Both the position numbers and the translations under genes were made by a program. The notes under the pieces are model-generated. The model ran no database searches. It was not told the DNA's origin and saw only the letters and a list, made by a program, of their open reading frames with translations. Of a stretch of 39,055 nucleotides of DNA, positions 26,350-33,599 are shown one piece after another (within the stretch, counting starts at the first letter, position 1; every line of letters starts with the position of its first letter). Source of the DNA: Sphingobacteriaceae bacterium (GTDB lineage: Bacteria > Bacteroidota > Bacteroidia > B-17B0 > Aurantibacillaceae); the NCBI GenBank assembly GCA_023251775.1, contig JAHEYC010000029.1, positions 1-39,055 of the forward strand, written 5' to 3'.

Positions 26350-27548
26350 TGCGCATACTGCAATTATGTAATAAAGCACCATATCCCGCCAATGATGGCA
26401 GCAGCATTGCTATTTATAACATGGCCCGCGGCTTGTATGAGAACAATGCTGAATTACATTTGCTCACAATTAATACAAAAAAACATTTTAAAGATGATGC
26501 ATCTGTTCCTGAAGAATTTAAAAATAAAGCGCATTACCGATCAGTTTATAAGGATACAAGTCCAAGCGCATTAGGCGCATTCTTTAATCTTTTTAGCTCC
26601 AATTCCTATTTCATTAGTCGGTTTTATTTTAAAGAATTTGAAGATGCGTTAATTGAAACACTGCAAAAAAATACGTTTGATCTTGTTCAATTGGAAGGCT
26701 TGTTTATGGCACCTTATATTGAAACTATTCGTAAATTCAGTAAAGCCAAGATCGCTTTACGCGCGCACAATATCGAACATCTTATTTGGGAAAGACACAT
26801 TGCCCATGAGAAAAATAGCTTAAAGAGATCTTACTTAAAAATTCAAAATGCACGATTAAAAAAATTCGAAGAAGAAATTTTTACTAAAGTAGATGTGATC
26901 ATTACTATAACAGACGCAGATAAAAATTACATTCTTAAAAAATTTCCGAAATTAAATATCGTAACATGCTTAACCGGAATAGAACTAAAAGATTATGAGC
27001 AAAATGCTAACGTAAAAAAAGAAGAGAACACACTTTTCTCTTTTGGTTCCATGGATTGGATGCCAAATTTGGAAGCGGTAGATTGGTTCGTGAACAATTG
27101 CTGGAAAAATATTCACGCAAAGCATCCCAATTGCAAATTCATAATTGCCGGGCGTCACATGCCGCAAAAGTTCAAAACTCTTCAATTACCCAATATCGAA
27201 ATTATTGAGAACGTATCTAATAATCGCGATTTTTACAGCACATATGATATTATGTTGGTTCCGTTACTTTCGGGGAGTGGTTTAAGGATAAAATTAGTGG
27301 AAGGACTTGCTTACGGAAAAGCCATTGTATCAACAAGTATAGGCGCAGAAGGTATTGTTATTAAAAAAGGAGAACAAATGATGTTAGCCGATTCGGCGGA
27401 TGAATTTGTGAACGCCATTGATACTTTACTTAGATCTGAAACAGAAAAGAAAAAACTGGAACAGAACGCCAAACAATTTGCGAAAGAACATTTGGAAAAT
27501 AAATTCATCACAAAACACCTGTTAGAATATTATTCAAAACTGCATTGA
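26349..27548 (+). CDS. glycosyltransferase family 4
   Basis: 399 residues, GT-B fold. N-terminal MRILQLCNKAPYPANDGSSI acceptor domain, then RAHNIEHLIWER, the donor-domain FSFGSMDWMPNLEAVDWF and the nucleotide-sugar motif VPLLSGSGLRIKLVEGLAYG followed by IVSTSIGAEGI, in which the usual E-x7-E pattern is reduced. Such enzymes add sugars to lipopolysaccharide or exopolysaccharide on the cytoplasmic face. It is translationally coupled on both sides: one-base overlap with LptF/G and a four-base TTGA overlap with the next GT2. Confidence 0.92.
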   Translation: MRILQLCNKAPYPANDGSSIAIYNMARGLYENNAELHLLTINTKKHFKDDASVPEEFKNKAHYRSVYKDTSPSALGAFFNLFSSNSYFISRFYFKEFEDALIETLQKNTFDLVQLEGLFMAPYIETIRKFSKAKIALRAHNIEHLIWERHIAHEKNSLKRSYLKIQNARLKKFEEEIFTKVDVIITITDADKNYILKKFPKLNIVTCLTGIELKDYEQNANVKKEENTLFSFGSMDWMPNLEAVDWFVNNCWKNIHAKHPNCKFIIAGRHMPQKFKTLQLPNIEIIENVSNNRDFYSTYDIMLVPLLSGSGLRIKLVEGLAYGKAIVSTSIGAEGIVIKKGEQMMLADSADEFVNAIDTLLRSETEKKKLEQNAKQFAKEHLENKFITKHLLEYYSKLH

Positions 27549-28699
27549 TCACGTATATCATATATTCAATTTTAGGAGTTTGTGTCTTGGGCATTTTACA
27601 TTCGTATGTATTTTATCCCGGAATGCTTTTACTATTTGCCACTAAAAAAGCTAAAGATGTAAAAGAAAATTCAACCTTCAAGATCGGAATTCTTGTGGCT
27701 GCGTATAACGAAGAGAAAGTGATCGCGCAAAAATTGGAAAGTATTTTAAGTAGTGATTACCCAATGAATTTGGTGAATATTTACATTGGATCAGATGCTT
27801 CTACCGACAAAACAAATTCTATTGTGGAAGGGTTGTCAAAAACACATCAAAATATTCACCTCATCAATTTTCCCGGACGCACAGGAAAAGCAGGCATCAT
27901 AAATCAATTGGCCGAGAAATGTAAAGACGAGGTCTTTATTTTAACCGATGCCAATGTGATATTTGATAAAAATACCATCAAAAATCTTGTGAAACATTTT
28001 TCGGATCCAAATGTACATCAGGTTTGTTCTAACCTCATCAAAACCTCCAATAAAGATATTAGCATTCAACCTCTCGAAAAAAATTATCTTAATCTCGAAA
28101 ATAAAATAAAAGCTCTTGAAAGTAATACTTGGCAACTAGTGATAGGTGCGGAAGGCGGTTGTTATGCCATTCGCGGCCAAAAATATGTTCCCGTTCCGAA
28201 AAATTATTTCATGGATGATTTTTACATCACCATGGGCGTTTTAAATAACGGCGGCAAAGTATTGTTTGAACAGGAGGCCATTTGTTTTGAAGATCTGCCG
28301 TCCGAATCATCCGAAGAATTTAAACGCAAAGTGCGAATTTCTATTGGGAATTATCAAAACCTCAGCAGCTATAAACATTTGTTGTGGCCACCATGGAAAG
28401 CGGTGGCTTACGCGTTCTTTTCGCATAAAGTATTGCGTTGGATAACTCCATTTTTATTATTCATTATTTACGGTTGTTCGCTTTATCTTGCTTTACATTC
28501 ACGGATCTTTTTAGGATTAAGCGTGCTTCAGCTTTTTTTATTCATGTTACCACTTTTCATAACTAACTTAAATCCAATAAAACCACTTTTATTTGTTGCG
28601 CATTTTTACAATATGAATTATGCTTTATTAAAAGGCTTTATCATTTACAGTAAGGGCGTAAACTCAAGTGTTTGGGAACCCACAAAACGAAATGCGTAA
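27545..28699 (+). CDS. membrane glycosyltransferase family 2 (processive-type)
   Basis: 384 residues from TTG overlapping the previous stop. One N-terminal membrane segment (about 3-33), a GT-A catalytic domain (about 45-280) with ILVAAYNEEKVI, IGSDASTDKT, LTDANVIFD and FMDDFYIT, and about three C-terminal membrane segments (about 295-370). A RKVRISIGNYQNL stretch takes the place of the QxxRW motif of cellulose-synthase-like enzymes. This fits a membrane enzyme that builds or extends a glycan on the inner membrane. It overlaps the OstA-like gene downstream by eight bases. Confidence 0.9.
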   Translation: MITYIIYSILGVCVLGILHSYVFYPGMLLLFATKKAKDVKENSTFKIGILVAAYNEEKVIAQKLESILSSDYPMNLVNIYIGSDASTDKTNSIVEGLSKTHQNIHLINFPGRTGKAGIINQLAEKCKDEVFILTDANVIFDKNTIKNLVKHFSDPNVHQVCSNLIKTSNKDISIQPLEKNYLNLENKIKALESNTWQLVIGAEGGCYAIRGQKYVPVPKNYFMDDFYITMGVLNNGGKVLFEQEAICFEDLPSESSEEFKRKVRISIGNYQNLSSYKHLLWPPWKAVAYAFFSHKVLRWITPFLLFIIYGCSLYLALHSRIFLGLSVLQLFLFMLPLFITNLNPIKPLLFVAHFYNMNYALLKGFIIYSKGVNSSVWEPTKRNA

Positions 28700-30260
28700 C
28701 CTTTTCACATATGCATTTATTTTAATTTCATTTTGTGTCTTCTCACAAAAGAAACCTGCCGTTCCAAAAAAACAAGAAGATAAAAAATTCAAGACCATTA
28801 CCGTAAAGAATGCCGATAATTTATCGTTTGATAAAAGTAAATCAGATGCACAGATCTTAAAAGGAAATGTGATCTGTGAACACGAAGGTGCTTTGTTGTA
28901 TTGCGATAGCGCTATGCTTTTTTCAAATAAACGCATGGAGGCCGGCGGACATATTCGTATTGTAAAAGGCGATAGTATTACCGTTACAGGTGATAAATTG
29001 AATTATGATGCGGCCACAAAATTAGCGGTGCTGGATGGAAATGTGGTTTGCATTGAAAAAGACATGACCCTAACCACAAATATTTTGACGTTTGATGTAG
29101 CCAACTCTATCGCTAATTATTATAATGGCGGAACAATCGTAAATAAGGAAAATACGCTAAAGAGTAAGAACGGACATTATTACTCTTCTACTAAAGATGT
29201 AGCCTTTCATTACGATGTTGTACTCACCAATCCCGATTACAAGATGAATAGTGATACATTGCGATATAATACGATCAGCAAAACTGCATTTTTTCTTGGG
29301 CCAAGTATTATTTTAAGTAAAGACGATTATATTTATTGCGAGAATGGTTATTACGATACGCACAATGAAAAATCTTCCTTTAGTAAAAATGCTTTGTTAG
29401 TTACAAAACAACAACAATTAAGGGGCGACAGTATGTTTTACGATCGTAATTTGAAATTAGGCAAGGCCTTTAAAAATGTAACATTAGTTGATACATCGCA
29501 AAAATCAATTCTTTACGGTGATTATATCGAATACAAAGAAAAAAATTCGGAAGCCTTTGTCACAAAAAAAGCTATTTATGCGCGCGTTGTAGATAAAGAC
29601 ACTTTATTTATTCATGCAGATACATTATATCACAGGGACATTGACTCGGTGAATAATTTTTTAAATGCCTATCATCATGTTCGTCTTTACAAAAAAGATC
29701 TGCAAGCCTTGTGCGATTCGGCAAGCTATAATAGCATGGATTCATTGATGCAATTATACGATGAACCCATTTTATGGTCGAACCGATCGCAAGCCATGGG
29801 TAAAAAAATTATGATCAAATTAAATGATAAGGCTATTAAAGGATTTATTTTAGAGAACAACGCTTTCATGATCAACCAGGTTGATTCTTCAGATAAATAC
29901 AATCAACTCTCGTGCAAGAACGTTGAGGCCTTTTTTGAAAGAGATACCATCCGAAAAACTATTTTAACCGATAATGTAGAGGCTTTATATTATGCGAAAG
30001 ATAAACGTAAAATAATAGGCTTGAACCGAACTACATGCAGTTTTATGAATATTTGGTTCAAGAACGAAGAAATAGACAGAGCCACCATGAACGTTAAACC
30101 AATAGGATCCATTACACCAATAAAAGATGTAACGGAAGCTGATTCAAAATTAAAAGGGTACAGTTGGCAATATGATCGAAGACCAAAATCGAAACAGGAT
30201 CTTTTGATAGAACCTAAAAAAGCAACAATTGATCCTCCTAAAAAACAAAAAGGACCTTAG
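28692..30260 (+). CDS. OstA/LptA-like lipopolysaccharide transport protein
   Basis: 522 residues from the ATG at 28692; a GTG at 28668 in the same frame would put eight residues in front of a good signal peptide (MRNLFTYAFILISFCVFSQ) and is less likely. The mature protein has repeated OstA-type strands such as LKGNVICEHEGALLYCDSA, ITVTGDKLNYDAATKLAVLD and YYDTHNEKSSF. OstA domains form the beta-jellyroll that carries lipopolysaccharide across the periplasm. The protein is much longer than E. coli LptA (about 185 residues), as is usual in Bacteroidota. It ends the operon and is followed within seven bases by a strong terminator. Confidence 0.9.
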   Translation: MRNLFTYAFILISFCVFSQKKPAVPKKQEDKKFKTITVKNADNLSFDKSKSDAQILKGNVICEHEGALLYCDSAMLFSNKRMEAGGHIRIVKGDSITVTGDKLNYDAATKLAVLDGNVVCIEKDMTLTTNILTFDVANSIANYYNGGTIVNKENTLKSKNGHYYSSTKDVAFHYDVVLTNPDYKMNSDTLRYNTISKTAFFLGPSIILSKDDYIYCENGYYDTHNEKSSFSKNALLVTKQQQLRGDSMFYDRNLKLGKAFKNVTLVDTSQKSILYGDYIEYKEKNSEAFVTKKAIYARVVDKDTLFIHADTLYHRDIDSVNNFLNAYHHVRLYKKDLQALCDSASYNSMDSLMQLYDEPILWSNRSQAMGKKIMIKLNDKAIKGFILENNAFMINQVDSSDKYNQLSCKNVEAFFERDTIRKTILTDNVEALYYAKDKRKIIGLNRTTCSFMNIWFKNEEIDRATMNVKPIGSITPIKDVTEADSKLKGYSWQYDRRPKSKQDLLIEPKKATIDPPKKQKGP

Positions 30261-30266
30261 TAAATA

Positions 30267-30298
30267 AAAAAGCCGTCACATTTATGCGACGGCTTTTT
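30267..30298. terminator. strong bidirectional terminator between convergent genes
   Basis: AAAAAGCCGTC (30267-30277), ten-base loop, GACGGCTTTTT (30288-30298): an 11-bp perfect stem with A-run on one side and T-run on the other. It serves the OstA-like gene on the plus strand and the M4 protease on the minus strand. Confidence 0.9.
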
Positions 30299-30313
30299 AA
30301 TTATATATCTTTT

Positions 30314-33300
30314 TTACTCCTTCACCAACTTAATGGTCTTAAGCGTTGCATTACCTTGTTTAATTCGTAATACATAAACGCCATTGGCTAACTGAGAAAC
30401 ATTTACTTTCTCTTCATTTGAAGAAACAGCTTGGTTTATAATTATTCTTCCGGTAGCATCAGAAATGATGAATGAAGAATTTCCTATCAATGCATTTGTA
30501 ATAGTTAACTGATCTTTCGCAGGGTTTGGATACACACTGATTGAACCTATTTGATTACTTAATTGATTCAAATTGGTGCAATCTGCAACGGTCATTACCA
30601 AACTATCCATTCCACTACAACTTGTAATTGGATCGGTGTAGGTATAATAAATAGTGAACGAACCATTTCCTGTAACCGAAGGATTGAACATGTTCGCCGT
30701 CATGCCCGGTCCGCTAAATGTACCACCCGCAGGTGTTGCATTTATAATGGAGCCCGGTGCACCAAGACAAAAGCTAGTTTGATTACCACCTAAATTAATA
30801 CTCGGCGCCGGATTAATTGTTGCAGTAACAGCAACAGCAGGACTTAAACACGCTGCTTTTCTTACTTTAATATTATATGACCAATAATAAGAACCCGGTC
30901 CTGCACTTGAACCTGTAAGATTTACACAACCGCCAATATTGTAAGGATAACTTACTGCGGTATTTGTTCTGTAAAGAGCAGAAGCAGAAGATGCATTTAA
31001 ACCTAAACGATAATTCGTTCCAATTGGTACACTAAAATTTAAATTAACGGTGTTCGCACCTAAGGCTAAATTCACGATCGTAGAGGTCAAAATTGCGTTT
31101 GAAGAATTTCTTACTTCAAATGTTCTGTTACCTGCATTTTGCGCATCAACAACAATAGATTCGATGGTACTGTTTTGCACAACGTCAAATATTAAATAAT
31201 GTGCTGGATTAGTTAAATAACCTCCACCTGTAATAGATAACAAACCACCTGTAACAGGGGAATTGGTCACGGTATTTGCAACATAGTAAGTTGTTGTTGT
31301 GGTTAAATTTGGAGTTGTATATGAACTTCCTGTATTAACCAAATTGGTTAACGAAGCTGAATCATACCAATTCAATAATGTTCCACCGCTTGCACTTAAT
31401 AAAAGTGAACCGTTCAAACAAACTGCAGCACCAGTTGCAGTTGGCATTGCCGGAGAATTCACTGTAATATATGCGGGCTGAACAATACTTGCTGTGTTAC
31501 TTAAACAACCTGTTGCCGTTAATGTCACCGTGTAAGTTCCATTCGCAGTATACGTATGCACAGGGTTTGTGGAAGTGGATGTACTATTATCTCCAAAATT
31601 CCAAATATAAGTTACGCCATTCGCAGTAGTGTTATTAAAACTAACACTGGCTGGCAAATTACAATAGCTTGTGCTTGCCGAATTAAAATTAGGATTAATT
31701 GCTGCAGGTGCATATGCTGCACCAACACCAACTGCATACCATGCATTTGTGGTTTGAATAACTTCGTTACTACAAGCACCAAAAAGATCTTTAGCAGCTT
31801 GAATAGTTAATAACCGCGCGTTCGCGAAATTTGTACTTGGAACATAGTAAATAGTTAATGCGCGGAAAGCGATCTTAGCGGCGCTTGCCATGGTGATACC
31901 AGTTACGGTATACGAACTTGAAATATCATTTGTTCCTGTTCCACCTGCTGTAAGTAAATAGAACCAGAAATTATAAACACCGCTATTCGTATGTACTCCG
32001 CCATTATCACCGGTACCGGTGTACCAGTACGTTCCCATATATGTGTCCGGGTCAGTATATGCCGCAGCTGATGGATTTTGCATATCACGGATGCCAAGAT
32101 TATTTGGCGTTATTTCCTTCCCTATTTTCCAATCCCATGTACTTGGTTTTCCATAATTCTCAATACACGTTCCAAAAATATCAGAGTTCCCTTCATTCAA
32201 CGCTCCCGACTCGTAGCTATAAGTTAAGTTACCAGTTGCCGATGTTAAACCATGAGAAACTTCATGGCCGCATACATCCAAAGATGTGAGAGGTGTAAAT
32301 GTTGTTCCGTTCCCATCACCATAGGTCATTCTGATCCCATCCCAAAATGCATTGTTATAATTTGTTTGGTAGTGAACGTAGCTTAATAATTTAAAACCGC
32401 CGTTATCAATACTGTTCCTGTTATGCTGGAGCCAATAATAATCGTAGGTCATTTCACAACCCCAATGCGCGTCTCTGCCCACTTGTTCAAATTGCACGGT
32501 GCTTGTCCATGCTGTACTTGTATTGGTAAAATCGGTTGAGCTATACGTTGATGTATTGTTCATGTTATAGGTCTCAACACCTAATCCACGTGCTACTTCT
32601 CTTAATCTGAATTGAGTTGGAGTTACCTGATCGCAAGTGATACTTTGTGTTGCGCTATATTTTAATAATGCTGTGGCGCCAATATCTGTGCTACATATCA
32701 AGTTTTGTTCATCTAAAATTGCACCGGTTAATGCATCAACAAAAACGTTAGCGCGGTAAAGTGGTACTTCTGCATAAATATCAAATCTATAAGCCGCTAT
32801 TAATTTTCCTTTTACTTCTAAATATGTTTTGATGCCCTTTGGAAAGTATGTAAAATCAGGTTGGTTTAAAACTATGCGTGTATGTGCTTCGTCTGCGCTA
32901 TTCTCCCACTTATATTTAGTTGCGTTCACTTTATTCAATGCTTTTTGAAGCGCTGCAGCTTCGGTTAACATGAATTGTCCGCTTAAATTGGTAACATCAT
33001 TGATATCACCATTTACCGAGACCATTTTTCCATTAACGCAATGCGCAATGATCATTTTATTGCTTAGCTCAACACCATTTACGGTAATGCCATAACGTTG
33101 GTTCGTCCAGCCAATAAAATCAACTTCCTCCTTCATCAACGAAACCTTTAAGGAAGGATCGCTGAATAACATCATGTTCAAAAAATCCTTCACTTCATCT
33201 TGAGCTACCTGATGTGTTTCTTTGAACTTAACAAAGTTGAGTTTTTTATTACTGTCGTAATTATATTCCTGAGCGTAAGGAATTAATTTTGAATTCGACT

Positions 33301-33358
33301 GCCCGATCAATTGAACCGAAACAAATAATAAAGCTGCAATACATAACGTTTTTTTCAT
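30314..33358 (-). CDS. secreted M4-family (thermolysin-like) metalloprotease with T9SS type A sorting domain
   Basis: 1014 residues from ATG 33358, chosen because it starts the signal peptide MKKTLCIAALLFVSVQLIGQ; an ATG at 33406 would add 16 residues. About 30-215 is the FTP/PepSY propeptide that keeps the enzyme inactive. The M4 catalytic domain spans about 225-560 with HEVSH (365-369) and GALNEGNSD, giving zinc ligands H365, H369 and E389 and catalytic E366. A PKD domain follows (about 565-630, YIWNFGDNSTSTSTNPVHTY), then Ig-like and jellyroll-like parts (about 640-930). The C-terminal 80 residues (SVYPNPAKDQL ... LANGVYVLRI) are a T9SS type A tail. Expected product: an extracellular or surface protease. 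Confidence 0.95.
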   Translation of the reverse strand: MKKTLCIAALLFVSVQLIGQSNSKLIPYAQEYNYDSNKKLNFVKFKETHQVAQDEVKDFLNMMLFSDPSLKVSLMKEEVDFIGWTNQRYGITVNGVELSNKMIIAHCVNGKMVSVNGDINDVTNLSGQFMLTEAAALQKALNKVNATKYKWENSADEAHTRIVLNQPDFTYFPKGIKTYLEVKGKLIAAYRFDIYAEVPLYRANVFVDALTGAILDEQNLICSTDIGATALLKYSATQSITCDQVTPTQFRLREVARGLGVETYNMNNTSTYSSTDFTNTSTAWTSTVQFEQVGRDAHWGCEMTYDYYWLQHNRNSIDNGGFKLLSYVHYQTNYNNAFWDGIRMTYGDGNGTTFTPLTSLDVCGHEVSHGLTSATGNLTYSYESGALNEGNSDIFGTCIENYGKPSTWDWKIGKEITPNNLGIRDMQNPSAAAYTDPDTYMGTYWYTGTGDNGGVHTNSGVYNFWFYLLTAGGTGTNDISSSYTVTGITMASAAKIAFRALTIYYVPSTNFANARLLTIQAAKDLFGACSNEVIQTTNAWYAVGVGAAYAPAAINPNFNSASTSYCNLPASVSFNNTTANGVTYIWNFGDNSTSTSTNPVHTYTANGTYTVTLTATGCLSNTASIVQPAYITVNSPAMPTATGAAVCLNGSLLLSASGGTLLNWYDSASLTNLVNTGSSYTTPNLTTTTTYYVANTVTNSPVTGGLLSITGGGYLTNPAHYLIFDVVQNSTIESIVVDAQNAGNRTFEVRNSSNAILTSTIVNLALGANTVNLNFSVPIGTNYRLGLNASSASALYRTNTAVSYPYNIGGCVNLTGSSAGPGSYYWSYNIKVRKAACLSPAVAVTATINPAPSINLGGNQTSFCLGAPGSIINATPAGGTFSGPGMTANMFNPSVTGNGSFTIYYTYTDPITSCSGMDSLVMTVADCTNLNQLSNQIGSISVYPNPAKDQLTITNALIGNSSFIISDATGRIIINQAVSSNEEKVNVSQLANGVYVLRIKQGNATLKTIKLVKE

Positions 33359-33537
33359 GCCTATAATATTAGATTTATAACACAAAATTCGCCGAGCGCA
33401 TTTCATGCCAGGTCATTACATCATAACAAGATAGGAAGAATAACAAGCAAAGTCAAGCCGTCCTTTTGAATATGTTAATAATTTGGTCTAAAATCTAAAC
33501 TAAAAGGGTGATTTTAACAATTAGTCGAAAAATTATT

Positions 33538-33545
33538 AAGGAGGT
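33538..33545 (+). promoter_or_regulatory. perfect Shine-Dalgarno-like AAGGAGGT
   Basis: An unusual full match to the anti-SD complement, four to five bases before an in-frame GTG (33549). Such sites are rare in Bacteroidota. It would favour GTG 33549, but that would add 17 residues before a good signal peptide at ATG 33600, so I think the match is not decisive. A TTG-N20-TATATTG pattern (33547-33576) could alternatively be a promoter giving the shorter protein. Confidence 0.3.
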
Positions 33546-33599
33546 ATTGTGGTAAACGAATGGATTTTATATATTGCTTATGCAAAAAACATCTATCAC

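Noticed and set aside
33360-33406. ATG 33406 as start of the M4 protease
   Set aside because: It would put 16 residues, including Cys and Arg, in front of a complete signal peptide that begins at ATG 33358.
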